Notes: generated by a model from the sequence alone, not told the origin. A stretch of 37,733 bases of DNA from Spirosoma fluviale (GCA_945868725.1 CAMBMU010000021.1:1-37733); one strand, 5' to 3'. Shown: positions 16,251 to 24,972, counted from the stretch's first letter. Program-made: numbers and translations.

Positions 16251-17084
16251 ATGAAAAAGTTAGCAGCTCTTTTTTGCGTTGTTTATGCCTTATCCGCTTG
16301 TTCGATTGTGCCATTAACTGGAAGAAGTCAACTAGCCATTTTTACCACCCAAGATTTGATGCCATTGGTAAATGACGAATATAAAGAATCCTTGACGGAT
16401 AGTAAGGTATTGACGTCCACCAAAGAAGGCCAAGAAATAGTCAAAGTAGGCAATAGAATGGCCGAAGCAGTGGAAACATATTTGAAAGAGCAAGGCTATG
16501 ATTCGTTAGTTAACGAACTAGACTGGGAGTTTAATTTACTTGAGAATGAGGAAATAAATGCCTGGTGTATGCCTGGGGGCAAGGTAGCTTTTTACACAGG
16601 GATTTTGCCATTTACCAGGGATGAAACTGGCATTGCAGTAATTATGGGACACGAAATCGCACATGCTGTAGCAGGGCATGCAAATGAAAGAATGTCACAA
16701 GAATTACTTTTCGAACTCGGAATAACAGCTGTGGACATTGCTATTGGGCAAAACCCAACGCTTACTCAAGAGCTATTACTTCAAGCTGTTGGGGTAGGTT
16801 CCGAACTTCAAATACTTGGTTTTTCTAGAAAGCATGAACTAGAAGCTGATCGCATGGGCTTGATTTTTATGGCAATGGCTGGGTATGATCCTCGAGAAGC
16901 ACCCGCTTTTTGGGAAAGGATGGCTGAGGATTCGGAAGAGGAAGAATTTGAGTTTTTATCTACCCATCCTGGACCTTCTCGAAGAATTGAACGCCTTAAT
17001 TCATTGCTGCCTGAAGCGATAGCGATCTATGAGCAATCAAAAGGATCAATAGGACTATCCGCTTTTTCACTAAGAACGAAATAG
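16251..17084 (+). CDS. M48 family metalloprotease lipoprotein (BepA/Oma1-like)
   Basis: This 277-residue protein has a lipoprotein signal (lipobox LSAC, Cys about 16). The N-terminal segment SIVPLTGRSQLAIF is typical of periplasmic M48 proteases. The zinc site is complete: HEIAH (His134, Glu135, His138) with the third ligand in HELEAD (Glu196). Such enzymes handle misfolded outer-membrane or periplasmic proteins. The C terminus is odd: residues 267-277 (IGLSAFSLRTK) and the stop are encoded inside the reversed end of a dispersed TIR element (17048-17141). The normal end therefore seems to have been replaced just after the conserved SRRIERLNSLLPEA segment. Catalytic residues are untouched, so activity is probably kept. 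Confidence 0.9.
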   Translation: MKKLAALFCVVYALSACSIVPLTGRSQLAIFTTQDLMPLVNDEYKESLTDSKVLTSTKEGQEIVKVGNRMAEAVETYLKEQGYDSLVNELDWEFNLLENEEINAWCMPGGKVAFYTGILPFTRDETGIAVIMGHEIAHAVAGHANERMSQELLFELGITAVDIAIGQNPTLTQELLLQAVGVGSELQILGFSRKHELEADRMGLIFMAMAGYDPREAPAFWERMAEDSEEEEFEFLSTHPGPSRRIERLNSLLPEAIAIYEQSKGSIGLSAFSLRTK

Positions 17085-17141
17085 AAGAAGCTTCGTAGTT
17101 CAATTAGGTGAGCTGTGGTCTGTGGACAGTCAACTGTGGTC
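17048..17141 (-). repeat. Dispersed TIR element, copy D (right module, reversed, overlaps the M48 gene end)
   Basis: Read on the minus strand this is the right module of copies A and B: CCACAGCTCACCTAATTG near its start and GTGAAAAAGCGGATAG at its end, finishing with an end repeat of the variant GCGGATAGTCCTAT. It is about 94 bp and lacks the left module. Bases 17049-17084 encode the last 11 codons plus the stop of the M48 protease. The rest fills the 71-bp gap to the convergent exonuclease gene. Confidence 0.75.
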
Positions 17142-17155
17142 GATTTTTTCAAATC

Positions 17156-17962
17156 TTAACGGGCATTGAAGCCACGCAATTTGATTTGGGTAAGTTTCCG
17201 TTTGGTGTCAAGCGGAAAATCCCCCTTCATCATCCACTCGTAGTAGCCAGGCTCTTCTTTGAGCGCCTGCTCGATGGTTTTTCCTTTGTGCTTACCAAAG
17301 TTGAATACTTCTTGTCCCTTCGCATCGAAGATAAAGCGACCCGCGAGATCTACCATTCGCTCGTTGACAAGAGCATGGATTTTTTTCATGTCGTTTTCAA
17401 ATACACCAAGGGTATTTCCTTGTAGGTCTACGGCAGTCTCACCCAGGTAGCGCTCCATCTGTGCACGAAATACATCTACAGTAGCCAAGGTGTCTGCTTC
17501 GGCACTGTGTGCATTTTCAAGTTTTTTGCCACAGTAGAATTTATAGGCTGAACTCAAGTTTCTTTTCTCCATCAGGTGAAAAATCTTTTGGGCATCCAGC
17601 AGATTTCGTTTTTCGAGATCAAAGTCGATTCCAGATCGTAGGAATTCCTCCACCAACAAGGGAATATCGTATTTTAGGACGTTGAATCCAGCCAAATCAC
17701 TCATCCCTATAAATTGAAAAACTTCTTGTGCTAGATCTTTGAAATAGGGCTCGTTTTTGAGGTCTTTGTCGTACAAGCCATGGATTAAGGAAGCTTCCAA
17801 AGGAATAGGAACACCAGGATTTACCCGACGGGTATAGATCTGCTGCCCTCCATCCGGGTTCAATTTGACGATCGATATCTCCACAATTCGATCCGTGGAG
17901 ACGTTGGTGCCCGTAGCCTCCAAGTCAAAAAATGCAATGGAATTTTTTAGGTTAAGATGCAT
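17156..17962 (-). CDS. DEDDh 3'-5' exonuclease (DNA polymerase III epsilon-like) with C-terminal DUF3820-like domain
   Basis: The 268-residue protein has an exonuclease domain: FFDLEATGT with Asp13 and Glu15, FNVLKYDIPLL in the centre, and NAHSAEADTLATVDVF with the His-Asp pair, giving the DEDDh set. After residue 200 it carries FNFGKHKGKTIEQALKEEPGYYEWM, the short DUF3820-like domain often joined to such exonucleases in Bacteroidota. It should degrade single-stranded DNA or RNA 3' ends or proofread. Its start codon lies inside the last 11 nt of the mpl gene, so the two are translationally coupled and share the mpl promoter. Confidence 0.88.
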   Translation of the reverse strand: MHLNLKNSIAFFDLEATGTNVSTDRIVEISIVKLNPDGGQQIYTRRVNPGVPIPLEASLIHGLYDKDLKNEPYFKDLAQEVFQFIGMSDLAGFNVLKYDIPLLVEEFLRSGIDFDLEKRNLLDAQKIFHLMEKRNLSSAYKFYCGKKLENAHSAEADTLATVDVFRAQMERYLGETAVDLQGNTLGVFENDMKKIHALVNERMVDLAGRFIFDAKGQEVFNFGKHKGKTIEQALKEEPGYYEWMMKGDFPLDTKRKLTQIKLRGFNAR

Positions 17963-19319
17963 GCGCTAGAAATTTTTGTTTGAGTGGTTCGAGGTCCAGG
18001 TTGTCGTAATTGCCCGAGCTCATGAGAAGGAGATTGGTATCCGAATAATTTTGTGCGAGCAAGTAGTCCCTCAAGGCGGTACTTTCCGTAAATAGAATTA
18101 GATCTTGTCGTTTAAATCCTTCTCGAAGCATTTCTTCGGACATCAAATCCAATTTTTTAAGGGCTACCGCATGGGGATTGAGGTAAATGATGGCTACATC
18201 GGCAAGATCCATGCTTTGGGCATAGTTGGGAAGAAATTTCGGGTTGAGGGAGGAGTAGGTATGCAATTCCTGCACAGCTAGGAGACGGCGCTTTGGAAAT
18301 TGATTTTTTACGGCATTCACGGTTGCCTTCAATTTGGATGGCGCATGCGCAAAATCTCGGAACATGATGCCTGTATCGTGCTGTACGATAACCTCCTGTC
18401 GTTTGGCGGCGCCTTTGAAACTTTGAATAGAGACATAGAACTTTTCCCGTGGTAGCCCTAGCGCTTCGCAGATATGCAGTGCCCCTTGAAGATTCTGAAG
18501 GTTGTGCTCCCCAAAAACTCCAATTTCAACTTCTCCTGTGGTAGTAATCAAGGTCGTTTTACCCGAATCAATTCGGGAGGGGTGGGCTTGATAGCCTATT
18601 TTTTTACCTTTGCCTACTGATTTTTCGGCTGCTTTCTTCACCAAGGGATCTGCACTGCAGTAAATTAGGGTCCCTGAGGCAGGGGTTCGGTCCATGAGTA
18701 GGGAAAACTGCTTTTTGTAATCCTCAAAATCTGGGAATACATTGAAATGATCCCAAGCGATGCCGCTGACTAGGAGGATGTCGTGCTTGTAATGAAAAAA
18801 CTTTGGGGTACGGTCGATGGGTGAGGTGAGGTATTCGTCTCCTTCAATGACAATGATGGGGGCATCGGAGAGGCGAACCATCAGGTCAAAGCCTTCGATT
18901 TGGGCGCCAACTAAATAGTCAAAATCTAGTCCTTGATCCTTGAGTACATGTAGGATCATGGAGGTAATGGAGGTTTTACCGTGGCTACCTGCAATTACTA
19001 CTCGTTGCTTAGTTTGACTTTGGTTGAAGATAAATTCAGGGAAGGAGTAAACCGGAACCCCCAATTCCTGGGCACGGAGGAGCTCTGGGTTATCGATACG
19101 AGCATGCATTCCCAAAATAATTCCATCGATATTGGCCTGTATTTTATCAGGAAACCAACCTTGTTCGGCCGGAAGGATGCCGGCTTTCTGTAGGCGAGTT
19201 TTGGAAGGCTCGTAAATTTCATCGTCGCTACCGGTGACTTTGAACCCTTTTTCAAGGAGGGCAAGTGCAAGATTGTGCATGACCGCGCCTCCTATAGCAA
19301 TGAAATGGTAGTGTTTCAT
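17952..19319 (-). CDS. mpl: UDP-N-acetylmuramate:peptide ligase Mpl (murein peptide recycling)
   Basis: This 455-residue Mur ligase begins with a Rossmann-like N domain (HFIAIGGAVMHNLALAL) and has the ATP loop GSHGKT (111-116), the central VIEGDEYLTS and WDHFNVFPD, and the C-terminal domain containing DFAHAPSKLKATV. The form MHNLA in place of the MurC GIGMSG motif is typical of Mpl, which ligates recycled L-Ala-gamma-D-Glu-meso-DAP to UDP-MurNAc. Bacteroidota annotations sometimes call it peptidoglycan synthetase or MurC-like. A promoter on the minus strand fits the consensus (19351-19378). The gene overlaps the exonuclease start by 11 nt. Confidence 0.9.
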   Translation of the reverse strand: MKHYHFIAIGGAVMHNLALALLEKGFKVTGSDDEIYEPSKTRLQKAGILPAEQGWFPDKIQANIDGIILGMHARIDNPELLRAQELGVPVYSFPEFIFNQSQTKQRVVIAGSHGKTSITSMILHVLKDQGLDFDYLVGAQIEGFDLMVRLSDAPIIVIEGDEYLTSPIDRTPKFFHYKHDILLVSGIAWDHFNVFPDFEDYKKQFSLLMDRTPASGTLIYCSADPLVKKAAEKSVGKGKKIGYQAHPSRIDSGKTTLITTTGEVEIGVFGEHNLQNLQGALHICEALGLPREKFYVSIQSFKGAAKRQEVIVQHDTGIMFRDFAHAPSKLKATVNAVKNQFPKRRLLAVQELHTYSSLNPKFLPNYAQSMDLADVAIIYLNPHAVALKKLDLMSEEMLREGFKRQDLILFTESTALRDYLLAQNYSDTNLLLMSSGNYDNLDLEPLKQKFLAHAS

Positions 19320-19350
19320 GGGGGATAAATCGGTGGTTTTTTGAGTAACT

Positions 19351-19378
19351 CAAACTTAGGGATAAAATCTTGCAGCAA
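19351..19378 (-). promoter_or_regulatory. Bacteroidota-type promoter of mpl
   Basis: On the minus strand TTG (plus CAA, 19376-19378), a 17-nt spacer and TAAGTTTG (plus CAAACTTA, 19351-19358) match TTG-N17-23-TAnnTTTG. The predicted transcript would start near 19344, about 25 nt before the mpl ATG. Confidence 0.55.
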
Positions 19379-19563
19379 GAGTGCCAGAAGGAATAAGTTT
19401 TCTATTTTTCCTACCTTGTCGTAGAGACTAGGATTGAACCTAAGCAAGGATAAAACTCGAAATTTGAAAATTTCAAGAGTTGATTCAACGGACCATTTGT
19501 TCTGTTGATAACTATGGGAAAAATTGTTTAAAACTCTTGCTTTCTAGCAGGTAAATTTGAATT

Positions 19564-21147
19564 ATGAATGAAAATACCCTGCCCACTGGCCGCTACCGTA
19601 AAAAGCCTTCGTTTGACAATCCAACGAACTATTTAGGAAAAGTTCCGCCTCAGGCGATTGAACTCGAGGAAGCGGTTTTGGGTGCCTTGATGCTGGAAAA
19701 AGATGCCTTGACTGCAGTCATTGATATTTTGAAAGTGGAAAGCTTTTACAAGGAAGCGCATAAGGTTATTTTTCAGGCCATTTTGGATTTGTTTACCGAA
19801 AGTCTGCCCATCGACTTGTTGACAGTGACCACTCAGCTCCGTAAAAATGGAGCCTTGGAGGTTGCCGGAGGAGCATTTTACATCACTGAGTTGACCTCAA
19901 AAGTAGCCTCTGCTGCTAATATTGAATACCATGCCCGTATCATTACCGAGCAATCCATCAAACGAGAGTTGATTCGAATCTCCTCGACTATCCAAAAAGA
20001 TGCTTTTGAAGATACTACAGATGTATTTGAGTTGTTGGACGCAATGGAGCAGTCACTTTTTGAGATATCAGAAAAAAATATCCGTAAAAATTACGCAACT
20101 ATGAGTTCCATCATGCGGGATGCGATTGCTGAGCTTGAGATCAGGAAAAATCAAAAAGATGGGTTAACAGGAGTTCCTTCTGGTTTCACAGCCTTGGATC
20201 GGGTCACCTCCGGATGGCAGAAATCTGATTTGATTGTTATTGCTGCGCGGCCTGCAATGGGAAAGACGGCATTTGTACTTTCCGTGTTGCGCAATGCTGC
20301 GGTAGATCACAACCGACCTGTTGCGATTTTTTCCTTGGAGATGTCTTCCGTACAACTGGTAAACCGTTTGATTTCTTCCGAAGCAGAGCTAGATTCTGAT
20401 AAGATTAAGAAGGGTACTTTGGCCGATCATGAATGGGCTCAGCTTGTGCACAAGACCGCCAAACTTTCAAAAGCTCCACTATTTGTGGATGATACTCCTG
20501 CATTATCAATTTTGGAATTGCGAGCCAAATGCAGAAAGTTGAAGGCGCAGCATGATATCCAAATGGTGGTAGTGGATTACCTTCAATTGATGTCTGGAGA
20601 TTCCAAAGGTGGATTTGGTGGAAATCGTGAGCAAGAAATTGCCAGTATTTCCCGAGCATTAAAGAAGATTGCCAAGGAATTAAGCATTCCTGTAATTGCA
20701 CTTTCTCAGCTTTCTAGAGCGGTAGAAACTCGTGGTGGAGATAAACGACCACAGCTGTCCGATCTTCGTGAATCTGGGGCAATCGAGCAGGATGCGGATA
20801 TGGTCATGTTCCTCTACCGCCCAGAATACTATGGGATTACGGAAGATGAGGGAGGAGCTTCAACTGCTGGTGTAGGAGAGGTGATCATCGCCAAGAATAG
20901 AAATGGTTCTTTGGAAAACATCAAACTCCGATTTATCGGGCGATATACTAAATTTACAGATTTGGATGGTGGAATGGGGAATCAAAATTCCCAGTCATCT
21001 GAGATTGGATATTCCCGCAAGTTTACCTCTGGTGCTTCAGGTGCAAGCAATTTTGATACTGATCAAACTTTAATGCGTTCGAGTAAGGCAAACGAGGGCG
21101 ATATTGAGAATGCATTTTTAGGTGGAGATGATCCCGCTCCCTTCTAA
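19564..21147 (+). CDS. dnaB: Replicative DNA helicase DnaB
   Basis: The 527-residue protein is a full-length DnaB. The N-terminal domain starts at VPPQAIELEEAVLGALMLEKDA, the linker follows, and then the RecA-like C-terminal domain with Walker A RPAMGKTAF (Lys234), Walker B VVVDYLQLMSG, and the conserved SQLSRAVE, SDLRESGAIEQDADMV and IIAKNRNG segments. It unwinds DNA at the replication fork and recruits primase. No intein is present. The tail beyond 480 is Ser/Gly/Asn-rich, as is common. The box TAAATTTG (19552-19559) lies just 4 nt before the ATG. The next gene follows within 6 nt, so it is likely co-transcribed. Confidence 0.97.
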   Translation: MNENTLPTGRYRKKPSFDNPTNYLGKVPPQAIELEEAVLGALMLEKDALTAVIDILKVESFYKEAHKVIFQAILDLFTESLPIDLLTVTTQLRKNGALEVAGGAFYITELTSKVASAANIEYHARIITEQSIKRELIRISSTIQKDAFEDTTDVFELLDAMEQSLFEISEKNIRKNYATMSSIMRDAIAELEIRKNQKDGLTGVPSGFTALDRVTSGWQKSDLIVIAARPAMGKTAFVLSVLRNAAVDHNRPVAIFSLEMSSVQLVNRLISSEAELDSDKIKKGTLADHEWAQLVHKTAKLSKAPLFVDDTPALSILELRAKCRKLKAQHDIQMVVVDYLQLMSGDSKGGFGGNREQEIASISRALKKIAKELSIPVIALSQLSRAVETRGGDKRPQLSDLRESGAIEQDADMVMFLYRPEYYGITEDEGGASTAGVGEVIIAKNRNGSLENIKLRFIGRYTKFTDLDGGMGNQNSQSSEIGYSRKFTSGASGASNFDTDQTLMRSSKANEGDIENAFLGGDDPAPF

Positions 21148-21153
21148 GTGGGT

Positions 21154-22152
21154 ATGAAAGCGATTGTACTTCAGCGGTCTTTGGATTCGAAAATTCAATT
21201 TGTAACCCTGCCAAAACCCGTTTGCCAGACCAATGAGGTGCTCATTCGAATCAAGGCAGCTGCCTTAAATCATCGGGACGAATGGTGTAGAAAGGGATTG
21301 TATCCCAACATTCAGGATGGAATAGTCCTGGGCTCTGATGGAGCAGGAATTGTAGAAGAAGTAGGAGCAGCGGTTGATCCTAAGTTGATTGGTCAGGAAG
21401 TCATGCTTAATCCTGCACTTCATTGGGGAGACAATGAGAAGGCTCAAGGGAAAAACTTCGAAATCATTGGAATGCCAAGAAATGGAACCTTTGCAGAGTA
21501 TGTAGCCGTACCTGCAGATCGCGTTTTTCCAAAGCCCAGTCACCTGAGTTGGGAGGAAGCGGCTGCTTTGCCCTTAGCTGGGCTCACTGCTTACCGGGCT
21601 GTGGCAGTTCAAGGCAAACTGAAAGCGGGAGAACAAGTACTCATCACAGGGATTGGGGGAGGAGTAGCCCAGTTTGCAGCCCAGTTTGTACTTGCCTTAG
21701 GCGCAAAACTTTTTGTCAGTAGCAGTAGTGGCGAAAAAAGAGCCGCAGCGCTAGCATTAGGTGCTTCGGAAGCCTTTGATTATGGAGTGGATAACTGGAG
21801 CGCTGCTGCACTTGAATCCTCCGGTGGGATGGATTTAATTGTAGATGGTGCGTCAGGAGATACGCTATCCCAATTGATGAACATCGCTAAGCCGGGTGGG
21901 CGATTGGTTTTCTATGGAGCCACTCGGGGTAATCCTCCGCAATTGGAAGCTCGAAAGCTATTTTGGAATCAACTTCAGTTGATCGGAACCACCATGGGAA
22001 CAGATCAAGATTTTGCGGAAATGCTTGCATTGGTAGACAGGCTGCAGCTTAAGCCACGAATAGATGCAGTTTTTCCATTAAATGAAGCAGCATTGGCCCT
22101 TGATCGAATGAAAGAGGGTATACAGTTTGGTAAAATTGTGCTTATTCCCTGA
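21154..22152 (+). CDS. Zinc-independent MDR family oxidoreductase (quinone reductase-like)
   Basis: This 332-residue protein is a medium-chain dehydrogenase/reductase. It has the GroES-like N-terminal domain (AALNHRDEWCRKGLYP, then GSDGAGIVEEVG), the segment EEAAALPLAGLTAYRA, and the NAD(P)-binding ITGIGGGVAQFAAQF. The structural-zinc cysteines of true alcohol dehydrogenases are missing, so it belongs with quinone reductases or enoyl reductases. The frame opens with GTG at 21148 directly after the dnaB stop, but the ATG at 21154 fits the family start (MKAIVL). The 6-nt gap suggests co-transcription with dnaB, without functional relation. It converges with a small TPR gene. Confidence 0.88.
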   Translation: MKAIVLQRSLDSKIQFVTLPKPVCQTNEVLIRIKAAALNHRDEWCRKGLYPNIQDGIVLGSDGAGIVEEVGAAVDPKLIGQEVMLNPALHWGDNEKAQGKNFEIIGMPRNGTFAEYVAVPADRVFPKPSHLSWEEAAALPLAGLTAYRAVAVQGKLKAGEQVLITGIGGGVAQFAAQFVLALGAKLFVSSSSGEKRAAALALGASEAFDYGVDNWSAAALESSGGMDLIVDGASGDTLSQLMNIAKPGGRLVFYGATRGNPPQLEARKLFWNQLQLIGTTMGTDQDFAEMLALVDRLQLKPRIDAVFPLNEAALALDRMKEGIQFGKIVLIP

Positions 22153-22186
22153 AGAATTAGTTGACCTGATTTTGGCTTGCATTGCC

Positions 22187-22519
22187 TTAATCCGAATCTG
22201 TTTCAAACAAAAAGTTCTGGTAGGCATTGCTCAACTCTTTCTTTGCTTTTTCGTCTTGTAGGGCATGGGCAAGTTCAATTCCGGCTTCAAATAGATTTTT
22301 GGCTTTTGGGAGGTCCTCATTTTCGAAGAAAAATTGGGCTGCAGGAAAAAATACAGGGAGATAATTTGGGAAATTAGCGACTACAAAATCAAATAAATAC
22401 GCCGCTTCCACTTTCTCAGATTCTCGGTATTCCAATGCCAGAGCATAATAATTGAAAGGATTTTGTGGTTCTTCGACACAATAGCCTTTTAGAAGTTCGA
22501 TTCGATCCAAATTGCGCAT
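22187..22519 (-). CDS. Small tetratricopeptide-repeat protein
   Basis: The 110-residue protein consists of about two and a half TPR-like helical hairpins (NPFNYYALALEYRESEKVEAA, then NYLPVFFPAAQFFFENEDLPKA), with no signal peptide. It probably acts as a cytosolic protein-protein adaptor. It is divergent from etfB, sharing a 73-bp upstream region, and convergent with the MDR gene 34 nt away. Nothing in the sequence names a partner. Confidence 0.75.
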   Translation of the reverse strand: MRNLDRIELLKGYCVEEPQNPFNYYALALEYRESEKVEAAYLFDFVVANFPNYLPVFFPAAQFFFENEDLPKAKNLFEAGIELAHALQDEKAKKELSNAYQNFLFETDSD

Positions 22520-22592
22520 GAATAGTTTTTTTAATTAACGCCTGCCTGTTATTTTCACACAAAATAAATCTAAATAACCAAACGCTAAACCA

Positions 22593-23330
22593 ATGAAGAT
22601 TCTAGTTTGTATCACCCATGTTCCCGATACGACTTCCAAGATTCAATTTACTGCTAACAATACCAAGTTTGACAGCACGGGTGTTCAATTTATCATTGGT
22701 CCCTATGATGATTATGCAATGGCTAGAGCGGTAGAACTTCGGGATCAAACTGGAGGTACACTTACAGCTTTGAATGTAGGCGAAGCCGAATCAGATCCTA
22801 CCTTACGCAAAGCGCTTGCAATTGGTGCAGATGATGCTATTCGAGTGAATTCATTTCCAAAAGATAGCTTTTTTGTAGCGCAGCAGATTGCTCATTTCGC
22901 GAAAGCGGGAGGCTATGAATTGATTTTAATGGGACGAGAATCTATTGATTTTAATGGGGGAATGGTTCATGGAATGGTGGGCGAGTTATTGGGTATGCCC
23001 TCTTTCTCACCGGTGATGAAACTAGAGTTGGAAGGGACTACTGTAAAGATGGCCCGGGAGATTGAAGGAGGAAAAGAGCATCTTGAAGCGCAATTACCAT
23101 TGATTGCGGGTTGCCAAGAACCCATTGCTGAGTGGAAAATCCCGAACATGCGCGGGATCATGTCCGCACGAACCAAGCCATTGGTAGTTGTCGAGCCAGT
23201 AATCCAAGAAACGCAAGCTGAAGCGAGTAGTTATCAATTGCCACCTGCCAAAGGATCTGTAAAATTGGTTGACAAGGACCAAGTTTCTGAGCTGGTTCGT
23301 TTACTCAAAAACGAAGCTAAAGTACTTTAA
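22593..23330 (+). CDS. etfB: Electron transfer flavoprotein subunit beta
   Basis: The 245-residue protein matches EtfB throughout: MKILVCITHVPDTTSKI at the start, DDYAMARAVELRDQ, LRKALAIGADDAIRV, and the GRESIDFNGGMVHGMVGELLGMP segment typical of the subunit's nucleotide-binding core. With EtfA it forms the soluble heterodimer that carries electrons from acyl-CoA and other dehydrogenases to the ETF:quinone oxidoreductase. It leads the etfB-etfA-nuclease operon, with etfA 34 nt downstream. Confidence 0.95.
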   Translation: MKILVCITHVPDTTSKIQFTANNTKFDSTGVQFIIGPYDDYAMARAVELRDQTGGTLTALNVGEAESDPTLRKALAIGADDAIRVNSFPKDSFFVAQQIAHFAKAGGYELILMGRESIDFNGGMVHGMVGELLGMPSFSPVMKLELEGTTVKMAREIEGGKEHLEAQLPLIAGCQEPIAEWKIPNMRGIMSARTKPLVVVEPVIQETQAEASSYQLPPAKGSVKLVDKDQVSELVRLLKNEAKVL

Positions 23331-23364
23331 TTCATTTTTTCAATTCACTAGAAATCAATAGGAT

Positions 23365-24333
23365 ATGTCAATACTAGTATATGTAGAACAGGCTGCTGGG
23401 AAAATTAAAAAAACCAGTTTAGAGGCAGTTTCTTACGGGTATGCCTTAGCAGCCAAAACAGGTGAGGGGGCAGTGATTGCGGTTGCTTTGGGTTCTTTAG
23501 CGGCAGATGAATTGGCTGCTATCGGTGAGGCAGGAGCTGCAAAAGTACTTCATATCTCGGATGAGCGCCTCAATGCTGGGGTCATTCAAGCCCATGCAAG
23601 TGCAGTAGCACAAGCGTTTGAATCCATTGGAGCAAGTACCCTAATTTTGGCCAAATCCTCCTTAGGAGATGCCGTTGCTGCACGCTTGGCGATCAAATTA
23701 AATGCTGGTTTGGTGTCCAATGTGGTGGAGCTTCCACGGATAGAAGGCGGATTTGTGGTTAAAAGAAGTATTTACACGGGAAAAGCATTTGCAGATACGA
23801 CGATCACGACAGCTAAGAAAATTTTAGCAATCAAAAAGAATGCGGTTGACCAAAAATTGGACGGTGCTAAGGCGCAGGTGGAATCTTTTTCGGTGGCTAT
23901 ACCCGAGTCGGATTTTGCTTCCAAGATTAGTGCTACCGAGCGAGCAACTGGTGAGGTTCTTTTGCCTGAGGCAGATATCGTAGTTTCTGGAGGTAGGGGA
24001 ATGAAAGGACCAGAAAACTGGGGTATGATTGAAGACCTTGCAAAGACATTAGGTGCTGCGACAGGTTGTTCCAAGCCAGTTTCCGATATTGGCTGGCGTC
24101 CTCACCACGAGCATGTGGGACAAACTGGTGTGAAAGTTGCGCCAACTTTGTACATAGCCATAGGAATTTCAGGAGCGATTCAACATCTTGCAGGGGTCAA
24201 TTCGTCCAAATGCATTGTGGTCATCAATAAGGACCCTGAAGCCCCATTTTTCAAGGCAGCAGATTACGGGATTGTGGGGGATGCGTTTGAAATAGTACCT
24301 CAACTAACTGCAGCACTTAAAGCGGCTCAATAA
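23365..24333 (+). CDS. etfA: Electron transfer flavoprotein subunit alpha
   Basis: The 322-residue protein has the N-terminal domain (MSILVYVEQAAGKIKKTS) and the C-terminal FAD-binding domain: SGGRGMKGPENWGMIEDLA, then the FAD signature regions GQTGVKVAPTLYIAIGISGAIQH and VVINKDPEAPFFKAADYGIVGD. It binds the FAD of the ETF heterodimer. It ends 5 nt before the GTG start of the downstream nuclease gene, so the three are one transcription unit. Confidence 0.96.
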   Translation: MSILVYVEQAAGKIKKTSLEAVSYGYALAAKTGEGAVIAVALGSLAADELAAIGEAGAAKVLHISDERLNAGVIQAHASAVAQAFESIGASTLILAKSSLGDAVAARLAIKLNAGLVSNVVELPRIEGGFVVKRSIYTGKAFADTTITTAKKILAIKKNAVDQKLDGAKAQVESFSVAIPESDFASKISATERATGEVLLPEADIVVSGGRGMKGPENWGMIEDLAKTLGAATGCSKPVSDIGWRPHHEHVGQTGVKVAPTLYIAIGISGAIQHLAGVNSSKCIVVINKDPEAPFFKAADYGIVGDAFEIVPQLTAALKAAQ

Positions 24334-24338
24334 TTTTT

Positions 24339-24938
24339 GTGGAAAAACTTGTAGAACTGGAAATTTTAGGGCTTTCGTCCAATCAAACCCAATCGGGCTC
24401 CTTTACCTTGGTGATGGGAGAAGTGGAAGGATTACGCCGGCTTCCAATTGTCATTGGTATGTTTGAGGCACAGGCCATAGCTATTGAGATTGAGAAAATT
24501 ATCCCCAATCGACCGATGACGCATGATTTATTTAAATCTTTCTCCGATAGTTTTCAGTTTGAAATTGATAAAATCGTCATTTCAGAAATGAAGGAAGGCG
24601 TTTTTTATGCCAAAATCCACAGTAAGAGTGATACAGCACTAGTCGAAATTGACAGTAGACCTTCAGATGCCATTGCGATAGCGGTTCGATTTGGGGCTGC
24701 AATCTTCTGTTCAGAAAAAGTGCTTTCTGAAGCAGGAATTGAATTTTCTGAAGAGGACAAGAAGGAAGAGTCCAAAAAACCAAGTAAATCCGTAGCGAGT
24801 AAAACCACTGCCCAAAAAGAAAATTTATTGAAGGATTTTAGCTTAGACAAGTTAAATGCACTACTTGATAAAGCGATTTTGGATGAGGATTATGAAAAAG
24901 CTGCCAGGATACGGGATGAAATAAATAAGCGAAACTAA
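24339..24938 (+). CDS. Bifunctional nuclease family (BFN/DUF151) protein with C-terminal UVR motif
   Basis: The 199-residue protein has the BFN domain (about residues 1-135: VMGEVEGLRRLPIVIGMFEAQAI, then ALVEIDSRPSDAIAIAVRF). A charged linker follows, then a C-terminal UVR-like helix pair ending LLDKAILDEDYEKAARIRDEINKR, the motif that in UvrB and UvrC mediates subunit contact. Plant BFN homologues have RNase/DNase activity; bacterial function is poorly known. The start is GTG at 24339, 5 nt after the etfA stop, indicating co-transcription with the ETF genes. A strong terminator follows. Confidence 0.88.
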   Translation: MEKLVELEILGLSSNQTQSGSFTLVMGEVEGLRRLPIVIGMFEAQAIAIEIEKIIPNRPMTHDLFKSFSDSFQFEIDKIVISEMKEGVFYAKIHSKSDTALVEIDSRPSDAIAIAVRFGAAIFCSEKVLSEAGIEFSEEDKKEESKKPSKSVASKTTAQKENLLKDFSLDKLNALLDKAILDEDYEKAARIRDEINKRN

Positions 24939-24944
24939 ATTTTT

Positions 24945-24972
24945 AAGCCCCGAAACCCTTCGGGGCTTTTTT
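24945..24972 (+). terminator. Rho-independent terminator of the etfB-etfA-BFN operon
   Basis: A 10-bp perfect stem (AAGCCCCGAA 24945-24954, TTCGGGGCTT 24959-24968) with an ACCC loop is followed by a T run. It lies 6 nt after the nuclease gene stop. Confidence 0.93.
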
